Part shown: piece after piece, positions 1 to 9,133 of the stretch
Layout of the letters: each line of letters opens with the position of its first letter
Position numbering within the stretch: position 1 is the stretch's first letter
Origin: Sulfurospirillum arcachonense DSM 9755
GTDB taxonomy: Bacteria; Campylobacterota; Campylobacteria; Campylobacterales; Sulfurospirillaceae
DNA length: 64,000 bases
Assembly (NCBI RefSeq): GCF_000597725.1
Contig: NZ_JFBL01000001.1
Span: 186,001 to 250,000 of the forward strand
Direction of reading: 5' to 3'
Notes under the pieces: model-generated
Databases searched by the model: none
What the model was told of the DNA's origin: nothing
The model's input: only the letters and a program-made list of their open reading frames with translations
Program-made: the position numbers and the translations under genes

Positions 1-1
1 A

Positions 2-583
2 ACTACTACGCATCTTAGCTCATCAATTTTAATTATGTTTATCTCTTTAATTATAACTCTCGCTTTAGTTGCATTTTTAAATTACGTTGCTAAAAAAACA
101 AACAATATGGTAATTAAATCTGATGCTTTACACTATAAAACAGATGTTCTTAGTAATGGGGCTATTTTAATTTCATTGATTCTTATCTTTACTACTGGTT
201 TTGATGTAATCGACTCTATTATGGGTATAATTATTTCAATCTATATTATTTACTCAGCTTATGAAATTATTAAAGAGGGCGTCTATATTCTTTTAGATGC
301 TGCTTTAGATGAAGAGATTGTAACTCAAATAAAAACCATAATAGAAAGTGAAAAAGAAGTTAGCGACTATCATTATCTAAAAACTCGTAAATCAGCAAAT
401 ACAAATTTTGTTGATGTTCATCTTGTTTTTAACGATGGAATGTCATTGTTAAAAGCACACACTTTAGGTGACAGAATAGAAGATAATATTATGAAAATCA
501 ATGATAATGAAGAATGGGTCATCAATGTTCATCTAGACCCATATGATGATTCTATCATCAATGATAGTGAAAATAAAAACTAA
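2..583 (+). CDS. Cation diffusion facilitator family transporter, C-terminal part (cut by window start)
   Basis: The reading frame is open to the left edge, so only the C-terminal part is present. It shows two hydrophobic segments, around a H-x3-D motif (HYKTD in the SDALHYKTD context) typical of the metal site in the fifth membrane helix of CDF transporters. A roughly 90-residue soluble tail follows, ending in VHLDPYDD, as in the dimerising cytoplasmic domain. The family exports divalent metals such as Zn, Fe or Mn from the cytoplasm in exchange for protons. Which metal cannot be told from this part. It converges with feoB, and the two share a hairpin terminator, which makes iron or zinc efflux next to iron import a plausible but unproven theme. 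Confidence 0.85.
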   Translation, partial: TTTHLSSSILIMFISLIITLALVAFLNYVAKKTNNMVIKSDALHYKTDVLSNGAILISLILIFTTGFDVIDSIMGIIISIYIIYSAYEIIKEGVYILLDAALDEEIVTQIKTIIESEKEVSDYHYLKTRKSANTNFVDVHLVFNDGMSLLKAHTLGDRIEDNIMKINDNEEWVINVHLDPYDDSIINDSENKN

Positions 584-604
584 AGGGAAAATCCCTTTAG
601 TTTT
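576..604. terminator. Bidirectional hairpin terminator between the CDF gene and feoB
   Basis: A perfect 13-bp inverted repeat (AAAACTAAAGGGA / TCCCTTTAGTTTT) with a three-base loop spans the two converging stop codons. It has A-runs on one side and T-runs on the other, so it can work as an intrinsic terminator in both directions. The feoB stop codon lies inside the right arm. Confidence 0.85.
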
Positions 605-2702
605 AAATTAACATTGCAGTTATATTGTATCCAATAAACGCAATTATCCAAGCTATAGCTGTTGTAAAAATAAATAAATAACCCAGATATTTATAGCTTC
701 CTGACTCTTTTGCAAAAACGATCGAAGCTGCAAAACAAGGAAGATAAATCATAACAAAAAGAACAAATGAAACTGCCGATGCAAAAGGTATATTTGTCTT
801 AATCGCATCAAGGAGGCCTCCTGTCGCTTCATCCACATCTTCACCCAAGGCATAAAGAACCCCTAAAGTAGAAACAACAACTTCTTTAGCTGCAATTCCT
901 GTTTCAAGTGCAACAGTCATCTTCCAATCAAACCCAAGTGGGCTAAAAAATGGTTCTGTTGTTTTACCAATAATACCTAAGTAACTTTTCTCTAATTTTA
1001 ATTGTGTTAACTCATTTGATAATTCAGATTTTTTATCTTCACTCGCTGCTAATTCTATTTTTTTCTCATATTGAATATCTAAGTCTAATTGTTTAGGATA
1101 ATTACTTGCAAACCAAATAAATATACTTGCCACAAGAATAAAAGTACCAGCCTTTTTTAAATACATAATAGATTTAGTTATAACTGTGTGCCAAACAAGT
1201 TTAAAAGAAGGCATACGATACTTTGGCATCTCCATAACAAAAGGTTCGTCTTTGCCTTTAAAAACAAATATTTTTAAAGCTTTTGCAGCAAATAAACCAA
1301 ATAGTGCGCCTGCAATATAAATAATAAAAAGAACATTACCAGCATTTTCTTCTCCAAAAAATGCTCCTGCAAAAAGAACATATACAGGTAGTTTAGCGCC
1401 ACAACTCATAAAACCTATAATAAAAAGTGTAATTAATCTATCTTTATCATTTTTAAGTGTTCTTGCACTCATATAGGCAGGAACAGAACATCCAAAACCT
1501 GTTACTAAGGGAATAAAACTTTTTCCATGCAATCCAAACTTATGGAAAAACCCATCGAGTAAAAAAGCTACTCTTGACATATAACCTGTCGTTTCTAACA
1601 ATGCTATTCCCAGAAAAAGTATCATGATATTTGGTAAAAACAAAACAACAGCGCCAACCCCAGCAATAGCACCATCAGCTATAAGGGAGCCTAAATCACC
1701 TTCACCAAAGATAGTTTTTGCATAATCACCAAGTGATCCAAAAAAGGCATCAATCCAGTCCATAGGAACAGAACCAAGTTCAAATGTTAATTGAAATAAT
1801 CCCCACATAAGAAAAAGAAAAATAGGAATTCCCAAAATATTGTTCATTAAAATGGAGTCTATCTTTTCAGTGAGATTTTTTGACTCTTCTTTTTTAAATT
1901 CTACTGTTTCCATAACAGCACCTTTTGCAAAAGCGGCTTTTTCTTCTGCAAAAATTTCATCTATATCTTTTGTATCATAATGAATATATAAATGGCTAAG
2001 AGCCTCACGAATAATAGGAAGTAACTCTATCCATATGGGCTCATCATGCATTTTTTTATATGTTTTTGGCTCTTCTTCTAAAAGCTTAATTGCTAAGTCT
2101 CTATATCCTTCTTCATTTGGATATTTTTTCTCACCTAAAAAAGTAACTATGTTTGAAACTTCTTCTTCAACAGTAGCACTATAAACTAACTTAGAACCTT
2201 CATACTCAAAACTTGATATATCCACGGCTCTATTAACTAATTTACCTATACCTTTTTTTGTTGCAGCTGAAACTTTTACACAAGGAACACCTAAAATACT
2301 ACTAAGCTGTTCGTCATTTATACAGATTCCTTCTTTTTTAGCTTCATCCATCATATTTAAAGCTACAATCATCTTTTTATTCAAGCTTAAAAGCTGTGTT
2401 GTTAAAAAAAGATTTCTTTCTAAATTTGTTGCATCTATAACATTGATAATCATGTCATAATCTTCGTTTTCCAAAAACTCTTTGGTCACTTTTTCTTCTT
2501 GAGTATAATCATTAAGTGAATACGTACCAGGTAAATCTATAATATTGATTGAATAATCATGAAAATCAAAACTTACTTCTGCTTTTTCAACTGTAACTCC
2601 AGAAAAGTTACCAACTCTAAGTCTTGAATTTGAGATAGCATTGATAAGCATACTTTTTCCAACATTTGGTTGTCCAACTAATGCTATTTTTAAATCTTTC
2701 AT
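603..2702 (-). CDS. feoB: Ferrous iron transport protein B (FeoB)
   Basis: FeoB imports Fe2+ across the inner membrane and is coupled to a G-protein domain. The N-terminal GTPase is clear: G1 at residues 10-17 (GQPNVGKS), a Thr in SGVTVEK for G2, DLPG from residue 56 for G3, and NMMD at 116-119 for G4. A helical linker follows, then a membrane domain with the two gate motifs (GCSVPAYM and SCGAKLPVYV), each with the conserved Cys. At 699 residues it is slightly shorter than the E. coli protein, as is usual for Campylobacterota. It lies downstream of feoA on the same strand with an 82-base gap, so the two probably form one iron-responsive operon. Confidence 0.97.
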   Translation of the reverse strand: MKDLKIALVGQPNVGKSMLINAISNSRLRVGNFSGVTVEKAEVSFDFHDYSINIIDLPGTYSLNDYTQEEKVTKEFLENEDYDMIINVIDATNLERNLFLTTQLLSLNKKMIVALNMMDEAKKEGICINDEQLSSILGVPCVKVSAATKKGIGKLVNRAVDISSFEYEGSKLVYSATVEEEVSNIVTFLGEKKYPNEEGYRDLAIKLLEEEPKTYKKMHDEPIWIELLPIIREALSHLYIHYDTKDIDEIFAEEKAAFAKGAVMETVEFKKEESKNLTEKIDSILMNNILGIPIFLFLMWGLFQLTFELGSVPMDWIDAFFGSLGDYAKTIFGEGDLGSLIADGAIAGVGAVVLFLPNIMILFLGIALLETTGYMSRVAFLLDGFFHKFGLHGKSFIPLVTGFGCSVPAYMSARTLKNDKDRLITLFIIGFMSCGAKLPVYVLFAGAFFGEENAGNVLFIIYIAGALFGLFAAKALKIFVFKGKDEPFVMEMPKYRMPSFKLVWHTVITKSIMYLKKAGTFILVASIFIWFASNYPKQLDLDIQYEKKIELAASEDKKSELSNELTQLKLEKSYLGIIGKTTEPFFSPLGFDWKMTVALETGIAAKEVVVSTLGVLYALGEDVDEATGGLLDAIKTNIPFASAVSFVLFVMIYLPCFAASIVFAKESGSYKYLGYLFIFTTAIAWIIAFIGYNITAMLI

Positions 2703-2784
2703 CTGATTATCTCCTTTTCAAAAGATGGATCATAAAAAGACTTATTATGAGTACTAATTAAATTTAAAAATTGTGTATTTTTCA

Positions 2785-3012
2785 CTATTGGCTTACCTCT
2801 ATTTCTCTAGCTTCTTCAAGTCTTAAAGCTATCATGCCTGTGCCACCTACTTCAATTTCCATAGTGTTTTTATTCATACTCAATGCTTTGACTTGAATAG
2901 CTGCATTTTTTCTAACACCAAAAGAAAAAAGTCTATGTTTCAACTCCCCTTCTGCTTTGATTTTTGTAATCATTGCTTTTTCTTCTGCTTTTAGATCCGC
3001 TAATGTGCCCAT
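2785..3012 (-). CDS. feoA: Ferrous iron transport protein A (FeoA)
   Basis: Small SH3-like cytoplasmic partner of FeoB. I place the start at position 3012 (MGTLADLK, 75 residues) rather than at the first ATG of the frame at 3066. AGGAG stands about 8 bases before the inner ATG, and FeoA proteins normally begin close to this point. The extra 18 residues of the longer form (NNYYQKEKNRR and so on) would be translated from the promoter and Fur-box DNA. The body shows the usual pattern, with the motif LKHRLFSFGV and a C-terminal beta strand ending in REIEVSQ. It is the first gene of the feoAB unit. Confidence 0.93.
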   Translation of the reverse strand: MGTLADLKAEEKAMITKIKAEGELKHRLFSFGVRKNAAIQVKALSMNKNTMEIEVGGTGMIALRLEEAREIEVSQ

Positions 3013-3037
3013 AAATAATCTCCTATTTTTTTCTTTT

Positions 3038-3060
3038 TGATAATAATTATTGAAATTATA
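3038..3060 (-). promoter_or_regulatory. Putative Fur box and -10 element of feoAB
   Basis: Positions 3038-3052 read TGATAATAATTATTG, which matches the 7-1-7 Fur consensus (TGATAAT-N-ATTATCA) at 12 of 14 positions. On the minus strand a TATAAT hexamer lies at 3060-3055, directly upstream, so Fur would sit on the transcription start region. This fits iron repression of feoAB. It is a motif match by eye. Confidence 0.6.
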
Positions 3061-3125
3061 ATTCATTAAAGATTAAATTCTTATTAATTTGGGTATTATA
3101 TTACAAATAATACGGAGAATCTAAT

Positions 3126-3320
3126 TTGAATAATATGTATTTTACAGATAAACCAAGTATACATATAAAAGTAAATTATTATAAAAACATTATGCAACTA
3201 TCATACACTACAACAAACTTTAAAATTGGAGAAAAATCAATACTTACTACAACTCTTACATGTAAAAAAGGCTCAAGTTCTTCACATGTAAAACAAAATT
3301 ATCAAATACTTGAGTGCTAA
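3126..3320 (+). CDS. Small hypothetical protein (64 residues), doubtful gene
   Basis: The frame starts with TTG at 3126, after a GGAG about 9 bases upstream, with an in-frame ATG at 3135. I do not recognise the product. It is a soluble, polar 64-residue peptide with two Cys (LTCKKG and the C-terminal EC) and no signal peptide or membrane segment. The 3' half holds one TACATGTA palindrome (3258-3265) and one near copy (CACATGTA, 3283-3290), and their use in frame produces the TCK and HVK residues. It is divergent from feoA and 48 bases before the chemoreceptor gene. It could be a real small iron-related or chemotaxis-related protein, or a chance ORF. Confidence 0.4.
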   Translation: MNNMYFTDKPSIHIKVNYYKNIMQLSYTTTNFKIGEKSILTTTLTCKKGSSSSHVKQNYQILEC

Positions 3321-3368
3321 AATATAGCTTACATGGATAATGGAAAGCTACCAAATAAAGGATAAATT

Positions 3369-4265
3369 ATGTTTTTTAAAAAAGCAATAAATGAAAATGA
3401 AATAACAATATCAAAAGAAGAATATAACAAAATTATTCAAAAAGCTTTACTTTTTGATGAAATACAATTAGATGAATCAAAAAACCTTGCAAACACTATC
3501 ACAAATAATGCAATAGCTGTCAATAAAGCTTCACAAACTAAATTAAAGCAAATATGTGAAATAGAAGAACTTACTCATGATTTTATAGATAAATCTAATG
3601 AAATAAAAGAAATATCTACAAAAAGTTATGACTCATCCACAGATGCTGTAAAAACAAGCGAAGATGTTGTAAATACTATTCAAGCATTAACTAAACTTAT
3701 TGATGAGTTATCGACTATTATGAATGAATACTCAACTATTCATAAAGATTTAGATGTTAAAAACAAAGTGGTCTTTTCTAAAATTGAATCAATATCAGAA
3801 ATAGCAGACCAAACAAATTTATTGGCTCTAAATGCTGCAATAGAAGCAGCTCGTGCAGGAGAACATGGACGAGGTTTCGCAGTGGTTGCTGAAGAAGTTA
3901 GAAAACTAGCTGATGAGTCTGAAATTTCTGCTACAGAAATAGCAACTGAAACAAAAAATATGATAGAAATATCAGATAAAGCTCAAAGAAGAAGTCAAAG
4001 TGCTTTTAAGCTAGTAGAAGAGAGTCAAGAAGTAGCTCTTAAAGGAGTTGAGCTTTTAAACAACCTTATGAGAAAAGCACAAGAGAATAAAAGTGAAATA
4101 GATAGATCTTTAAGACATATAGATGCTCAACTTAAAGATTCTGATGAAATAAAAACAAAAATGACAACCATTGTTGATGATACAAAAAAAGCGATTGAAG
4201 GGAGTGCTACAAATATGGAATTAGGAAAAAACTTATTAGGAATACTGAAAAATGTTAAACGATAG
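3369..4265 (+). CDS. Soluble methyl-accepting chemotaxis-type signalling protein
   Basis: This is a 298-residue chemoreceptor with no membrane segment, so it should act in the cytoplasm. The highly conserved hairpin tip that contacts CheA/CheW is intact at about residues 146-181 ([20 protein letters not shown], then [15 protein letters not shown]). The remainder is long amphipathic helix. The N-terminal 40 residues are short and charged and show no PAS, heme or Cache domain, so the ligand is not evident. The next gene, an aguB-like amidase, starts 14 bases before its stop, which suggests co-translation. AAAGGATAAATT before the ATG supplies the ribosome site. Confidence 0.9.
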   Translation: MFFKKAINENEITISKEEYNKIIQKALLFDEIQLDESKNLANTITNNAIAVNKASQTKLKQICEIEELTHDFIDKSNEIKEISTKSYDSSTDAVKTSEDVVNTIQALTKLIDELSTIMNEYSTIHKDLDVKNKVVFSKIESISEIADQTNLLALNAAIEAARAGEHGRGFAVVAEEVRKLADESEISATEIATETKNMIEISDKAQRRSQSAFKLVEESQEVALKGVELLNNLMRKAQENKSEIDRSLRHIDAQLKDSDEIKTKMTTIVDDTKKAIEGSATNMELGKNLLGILKNVKR

Positions 4266-5142
4266 AAAGCTTACTATAGGACTTATTCAACAAACTTTTT
4301 TGGACTCTAAAGAAAAAACTGTTCAAAAAACTATTCAGATGATAAAAGAAGCAAAAAATAAAGGTGCAAAATTAGTACTTTTACAAGAACTACACCAAGA
4401 TAGATATTTTTGTATTAATGAAGATACAAATAGCTTTGATAAAGCAGAAAGTTTTAACGAAGATATAAAATTGTGGTCAAACGTAGCAAAAGAAGAAAAT
4501 ATTGTTTTAGTCACTTCTTTGTTTGAAAAAAGGACTGCTGGAATTTATCATAATACTGCTGTTATATTTGAAAGTGATGGAAGTATAGCAGGAAAATATA
4601 GAAAAATGCATATACCTGATGATCCTGGTTTTTATGAAAAATTTTACTTTACACCTGGAGATTTAGGATATGAGCCTATTCAAACAAGTGTAGGTAAACT
4701 AGGTGTTCTAATTTGTTGGGATCAATGGTATCCTGAAGCTGCTCGTCTTATGGCTCTTAAAGGGGCAGAGATTCTAATATATCCAACAGCAATAGGTTGG
4801 TTTGATGAAGATGATGCAAATGAAAAACAGAGGCAACTAGAGGCTTGGATAACAGTGCAACGTGGACATGCCATTGCAAATGGACTTCCACTAGTTGCAA
4901 TAAACCGCGTAGGAAAAGAATTAGATAACTATAAACATCTTGATGGAATAAGATTTTGGGGAAACTCTTTTGTTGTAGGTCCTCAAGGAGAATTTATTAC
5001 AAAAGCGAGTGAGAATAAAGAAGAAGTAATTATTTGTGAGATAGACTTAAAAAACAGTGAAAATGTCAGAAGAATTTGGCCATTTTTACGAGATAGAAGA
5101 ATAGAAACTTATAGCGATTTAAATAAACGTTTTATTGATTAG
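4252..5142 (+). CDS. aguB: N-carbamoylputrescine amidohydrolase (nitrilase family)
   Basis: It converts N-carbamoylputrescine to putrescine, CO2 and ammonia, the last step of the agmatine route to polyamines. The nitrilase catalytic triad is visible as Glu46 (LLQELHQD), Lys118 ([10 protein letters not shown]) and Cys155 ([12 protein letters not shown]). The length of 296 residues and the strings ELHQDRYF and [16 protein letters not shown] are typical of AguB rather than of other omega-amidases. It starts inside the chemoreceptor gene (14-base overlap) and its 3' end overlaps the converging Nudix gene by 11 bases. The agmatine deiminase partner is not in this window. Confidence 0.92.
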   Translation: MLNDRKLTIGLIQQTFLDSKEKTVQKTIQMIKEAKNKGAKLVLLQELHQDRYFCINEDTNSFDKAESFNEDIKLWSNVAKEENIVLVTSLFEKRTAGIYHNTAVIFESDGSIAGKYRKMHIPDDPGFYEKFYFTPGDLGYEPIQTSVGKLGVLICWDQWYPEAARLMALKGAEILIYPTAIGWFDEDDANEKQRQLEAWITVQRGHAIANGLPLVAINRVGKELDNYKHLDGIRFWGNSFVVGPQGEFITKASENKEEVIICEIDLKNSENVRRIWPFLRDRRIETYSDLNKRFID

Positions 5143-5698
5143 TTTTAAAATACCACATTAGAGCAAACATTAAACCTGATGTGGTAGCAATACCTTCATC
5201 AAACATAAACTCTATAGCTTCATCTTTTTTTAGATAAATAACTTCTATAGCTTCATTATCTACCCCACCACCTTCACTTACTTTCATGCTATTATCAATA
5301 ATTGCAAAATAAAGTGTTTGACGACCTCCTGCAAAACCAACAGCGGTATAAAAAGATGTGATTTTTTTGACTTCATCTAAAGGAACATCATATCCAGTCT
5401 CCTCAAGAATCTCTTCATAAGCTATCTCTTGTAAAGTCTTCTTTTTATCTACTAATCCTGCACAAAGCTCATATGTAAAACCATCATCATTTTTTAAATA
5501 AATAGAAGGACGAAACTGTTTTACAAAAACAAAAGAATCCAAATCTTTATGATATAAAAGGATTGCTACGCTATCATGAGTATCAACAATATCCCAACGT
5601 TTTTCTACACCATTTTGCATGTAAAACATACTTTGTGGTTTTATAAATGCTGAGTTTGTACATGTTTGCAAATTTAAAAATTTTATTTTGTTTTTCAT
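5132..5698 (-). CDS. Nudix hydrolase, probably acting on ADP-ribose or UDP-sugars
   Basis: Cytoplasmic 188-residue Nudix enzyme that should hydrolyse a nucleoside diphosphate linked to another group. The Nudix helix is at residues 81-103, with the catalytic Glu pairs kept at 95-96 and 99-100 (YEEILEETGY). The first Glu and the Arg of the textbook box are replaced (Lys87 and Glu95), a pattern I also know from NUDT14-type UDP-sugar pyrophosphatases. The strings VKQFRPSIYLKN and YELCAGLVDKK also resemble NUDT14. It lies 14 bases downstream of mgtE on the same strand. The substrate assignment is inference from family resemblance. Confidence 0.85.
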   Translation of the reverse strand: MKNKIKFLNLQTCTNSAFIKPQSMFYMQNGVEKRWDIVDTHDSVAILLYHKDLDSFVFVKQFRPSIYLKNDDGFTYELCAGLVDKKKTLQEIAYEEILEETGYDVPLDEVKKITSFYTAVGFAGGRQTLYFAIIDNSMKVSEGGGVDNEAIEVIYLKKDEAIEFMFDEGIATTSGLMFALMWYFKTNQ

Positions 5699-5712
5699 GT
5701 GACTATCCCTTT

Positions 5713-7080
5713 TTACATCAACACTAAACTTGCAAGTCCTAAGAAACTAAAGAAGCCAACTATATCTGTAGAAGTTGTTAAAAAGACACTACTTCCAACT
5801 GCAGGATCTATTCCAAGTCTTTTTAGCATTAAAGGAACCATCGAACCAATCAAACCTGCACAAAGTAAATTTACCAACATTGAAGCAGCTATAACCAAAC
5901 CAATTTTATTATCTTCAAACCATAAATAAGCAATTAAACCCATAAGGAGCGCAAAAATAAAACCATTTGCGATTGCTAAAATCATCTCTTTTTTGATAGC
6001 TTCTTTTGCATTTTCATTATCTATTTCACCAAGTGCTAATTGTCTTACCATAATAGTAAGTGATTGTGTACCGGCATTTCCTCCCATAGAAGCTACTATA
6101 GGCATTAATACAGCTAGTGCAACATACATACTTAAAACATTTTCAAAAAGACCTATTACTGCTGAAGCAAGTATTGCTGTTAAAAGATTTATAAAAAGCC
6201 AAATAACCCTAGCTTTTCCTGCTTCAAAAATACTCTCTTCATGCTCAGCTTCTTCATCAACACCAGCTAAATTATATATCTGGTCTGTTGCTCTTTCTTG
6301 AATAATATCATAAATATCATCTGAAGTAATTCTTCCTAAAAGCTTTCCATGATAATCTACAATAGGAAGTGCAATAAGATCATAGTCTTCAAATAGTTCT
6401 ATTACTTTAGATATGTTTTCATCATCTCTTACATGTCTTGCTTTAAAATTATCTTCTTTCCCTTTTATCTCTTCACGGAAACTTTTTGTAAAATTAAACG
6501 TAATTAAATCTTCTAAAGATATACTAAAAAGTAATCTATCTAACTTTTCCACGATAGAGACTTGATGAATATTTTCTAATTCACCCTCTTTTTTTAACTC
6601 TCTTAGTCGATCTACAGCATCTTGTATTTTTTCATCATATGAAGCGGTAAAAACCTCTGTTTGCATATACGCACCAGCTTCTTCTTCATCATATCTAATA
6701 AGTTTTTTAATATCTTCTTGGTCTTCTTTATCAAGGCCTGATAATATCTCTTCTGCTTTTTGCTCATCAATCTCTTCAATATCTTGAATTAAATCTGTTG
6801 CATCATCACTTTCTAAATCTTCAATAGCTTCAGTTAATTGAACAGAAGGAATGTTTTCTATAATCTGTTTTAAATAATGTTCAGGAAGTTCTATTACAAT
6901 ATCACCCAAAATGTCATTAGGAAATTTTTGTAGGAGTTCAAAAAAGAGAGTTTCATCCTCTTTTTTAATAGTTTTTAGGTGTTTTGCTAAATCTGAGACT
7001 GATATTTCATAATCTATTTCATCAAGAAGGTATGACTCTATTATCTCTATGCTATCTTTAACATCTCTATTTTTAGACAT
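5713..7080 (-). CDS. mgtE: Magnesium transporter MgtE
   Basis: It is a homodimeric Mg2+ channel of the inner membrane, gated by intracellular Mg2+. The 455 residues follow the family order: an acidic helical N domain (about 1-130), a pair of CBS domains (about 135-265) and five hydrophobic helices from about 290 to the end. The pore signature is visible in PIVASMGGNAGTQS followed by RQLALGEI. Length and order are normal. It is followed closely by the Nudix gene and preceded by the Csd3-like peptidase with a 19-base gap, so the three minus-strand genes are probably cotranscribed. No Mg-responsive leader is evident in the short upstream gap. Confidence 0.95.
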   Translation of the reverse strand: MSKNRDVKDSIEIIESYLLDEIDYEISVSDLAKHLKTIKKEDETLFFELLQKFPNDILGDIVIELPEHYLKQIIENIPSVQLTEAIEDLESDDATDLIQDIEEIDEQKAEEILSGLDKEDQEDIKKLIRYDEEEAGAYMQTEVFTASYDEKIQDAVDRLRELKKEGELENIHQVSIVEKLDRLLFSISLEDLITFNFTKSFREEIKGKEDNFKARHVRDDENISKVIELFEDYDLIALPIVDYHGKLLGRITSDDIYDIIQERATDQIYNLAGVDEEAEHEESIFEAGKARVIWLFINLLTAILASAVIGLFENVLSMYVALAVLMPIVASMGGNAGTQSLTIMVRQLALGEIDNENAKEAIKKEMILAIANGFIFALLMGLIAYLWFEDNKIGLVIAASMLVNLLCAGLIGSMVPLMLKRLGIDPAVGSSVFLTTSTDIVGFFSFLGLASLVLM

Positions 7081-7099
7081 ATATTTTACCTATGATTAT

Positions 7100-8284
7100 T
7101 TAATTTGGTTGTTCTGCTATTTTATCCAAACTTACAATATAATCAAAGTCTTTTTCTTTTGATGGATTAGAATAGTCATTTAATGCTACTTCAATATCTT
7201 TTTTATACTGTTTTATATAAGCAAAAAATTCTTTTCTTTTCTTCCCTGTGAGTTTACTTTTTGTAATTTTTACTACACTATTAGGATTGATTGCACGGTT
7301 GTTTTTATAAAGACCAAAATGAAGGTGAGGTCCAGTACTAATACCAGTACTTCCAACATAACCTATAACTTGACCTTTTTTCACCCATTTGCCTCTTCTC
7401 ATTCCCTTTCTATAACCTTTCATATGAGCATAAAGGGTTTTATAACCATTTTGATGTCTTATCATAATAGTCTTACCATAACCACCTTTTCTGCCAACAT
7501 AAGTAAGTTTACCATTTCCAGCAGCTCTTATAGGTGTTCCTCTATTTGCAGCATAATCAATACCCAAATGAGCTCTATATCTTTTTAAAACGGGATGCCA
7601 TCTTTTATAGGTAAATCTTGAAGATATTCTACGATAATTTACTGGTTTAGATAAAAAGAAACCTTCTACTTCTTTTCCGTTTGCATCATAATATCTACCT
7701 TTGTTATAACTAAAAACATAATTTTTACGGCCTCTAACTTCAACCATAGCTGCTTCAATCTTAGGTGCTCCAAATTGGCGTCCTAATCTCGTTCTTTTTG
7801 TATAAAATATAACGACTTTATCACCTTTTCTTAATAACTTAAAATTGACGCTACTTTTAAAAGCTTGTATAAACTCATGTGCTAAAAGATAATTATTTGT
7901 TTCATCTATGATATCTTCATAAGGAGATCTTTTTATCTCTACAGTTACTGCAAGTTTTTCTTCTTGAAATGATATAGGTGTTGTAGTAAGCTCATATCCG
8001 TTTTTTTCTTTAATCAGATGAAGTTGTAACTCTTCACCAATTGGAATCATTACTTGTTCTATTTCATCATTGTCATTTTTTAAAATTTGATAATCAACGT
8101 TAGACATTATTTCTGTAGCTAACTCTTGCTCTTCACGTGCTAAATCATAATATATTTTCAGAGGTAATTTGTTTTTTTCAAGAAAAGTTAGGAATGTTTC
8201 ACCTTTTGACCATTTTTTTACTTCCAAAGTAGCAGCTTCTAAAGCAAAAGTACACAGCAGTAATAAAAATAGTGTTCTTATCAT
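7100..8284 (-). CDS. csd3: M23 (LytM) peptidoglycan peptidase, Csd3/HdpA-like
   Basis: Secreted zinc endopeptidase or carboxypeptidase that trims peptidoglycan peptides. A signal peptide covers about residues 1-18 (LLLLCTFALEA). The C-terminal LytM domain keeps all zinc and catalytic residues: His239 and Asp243 (HLGIDYA), His287 (LYAHM), and His320/His322 (GPHLHFG). The overall length (394), the N-terminal inhibitory-type region and the RYYDANGKEVEGFFLSKP string match Csd3 of Helicobacter and Pgp3 of Campylobacter, which shape helical cells. The family is certain and the orthology is likely. A second M23 gene of Csd1 type lies at 36934-37833. It is divergent from the PgbA-like gene. Confidence 0.88.
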   Translation of the reverse strand: MIRTLFLLLLCTFALEAATLEVKKWSKGETFLTFLEKNKLPLKIYYDLAREEQELATEIMSNVDYQILKNDNDEIEQVMIPIGEELQLHLIKEKNGYELTTTPISFQEEKLAVTVEIKRSPYEDIIDETNNYLLAHEFIQAFKSSVNFKLLRKGDKVVIFYTKRTRLGRQFGAPKIEAAMVEVRGRKNYVFSYNKGRYYDANGKEVEGFFLSKPVNYRRISSRFTYKRWHPVLKRYRAHLGIDYAANRGTPIRAAGNGKLTYVGRKGGYGKTIMIRHQNGYKTLYAHMKGYRKGMRRGKWVKKGQVIGYVGSTGISTGPHLHFGLYKNNRAINPNSVVKITKSKLTGKKRKEFFAYIKQYKKDIEVALNDYSNPSKEKDFDYIVSLDKIAEQPN

Positions 8285-8372
8285 ATTCCAAACAATCCTT
8301 CTTAAATGTCATGAAGATTTTACCAAAAGAAATCTTATAAAAGACCAAATCTTCCTTTAAAAACAGTTATTG

Positions 8373-8378
8373 TATAAT
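8373..8378 (+). promoter_or_regulatory. -10 promoter element for the PgbA_N-glcD-brkB unit
   Basis: TATAAT preceded by TTG stands 31 bases before the TTG start codon at 8410. A ribosome site (AAAGGAG) follows at about 8398-8404. No clear -35 is seen, which is common in Campylobacterota. Confidence 0.55.
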
Positions 8379-8409
8379 CTTTGAAATATTTAAAGCAAAA
8401 GGAGTTCCA

Positions 8410-9129
8410 TTGCGTAAGTTATTGGCTATTGTTACTATTTTTTTAATCTCTTGGCAATTTGCATATGCTAAGCCTATTTTCAACCCATTTAATACAGAGA
8501 TATTAAAAATATCAGGCAGAAATGCAACTATTAAAAACTCAAAAGATATTGTTATAGGCTCATCAGGTATAGTTACTCATACATTTAAAAATGGTATCTC
8601 AACTATTGTTGCACGTGTTAATGTTATCAAAAAAGAAGCTGACACTGCTACGGTGAGATTTGAGGTTTTTAAACTTTCCGCTCAAGATGCCTTCCCAAAA
8701 CCTGGTATTTTACCAGCTGTTGGAGACAAAGTTACACTAAACTATTTATATGACAGAGCACTTATAGTTGCTCCTAACTATAAGGTATATAATGAAGTAA
8801 CTAAACACTTCAAAGACATGGAGTGGATTCACCCTGACGTAGTTGCTGCATATCTTGCAAAAGAATTTAGACCAAATCCAAGTAGAGCAACATTTAGAGA
8901 AGTTTGTAAGATAAACTCTGCAGCTATTATCTTTTTTGCTCTAAATAACAATGGATACTTTGTAGATTGTAATAACTTTAGAACAATTAAAAAAGTCAAA
9001 ACTGCAAGAATTAAAAAAGCACAAGCACCATTTTACACTCGTGTAAAAAACATTGAGACAAGTTGGTTAAACTGGGATAGTAGCCAAATAAATGACTATA
9101 ACTCTTATTATAGAAGTTTAATAAGGTAA
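8410..9129 (+). CDS. Plasminogen-binding-protein N-terminal domain (PgbA_N) family secreted protein
   Basis: The start is TTG at 8410, with AAAGGAG just before it. A signal peptide is clear (residues 1-20, ending AYA before KPIF). The 239-residue body resembles the PgbA/PgbB N-terminal domain known from Helicobacter pylori surface proteins (PF15436): GIVTHTFKNG..IVARV, YDRALIVAPNYKVY and the Cys pair in EVCKINSAAIIFFALNNNGYFVDC. In H. pylori full-length Pgb proteins bind plasminogen through C-terminal lysines. This protein lacks the long repetitive C-terminal region, so I do not infer plasminogen binding. It is probably a periplasmic or surface protein of unknown role. It is 4 bases upstream of the glcD-like gene. 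Confidence 0.7.
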   Translation: MRKLLAIVTIFLISWQFAYAKPIFNPFNTEILKISGRNATIKNSKDIVIGSSGIVTHTFKNGISTIVARVNVIKKEADTATVRFEVFKLSAQDAFPKPGILPAVGDKVTLNYLYDRALIVAPNYKVYNEVTKHFKDMEWIHPDVVAAYLAKEFRPNPSRATFREVCKINSAAIIFFALNNNGYFVDCNNFRTIKKVKTARIKKAQAPFYTRVKNIETSWLNWDSSQINDYNSYYRSLIR

Positions 9130-9133
9130 AAAG

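Noticed and set aside
5993-6301. Plus-strand ORF inside mgtE (102 residues)
   Set aside because: Antisense shadow of a well-conserved membrane gene, with no ribosome site and Ser/Ile-rich composition typical of reversed frames.
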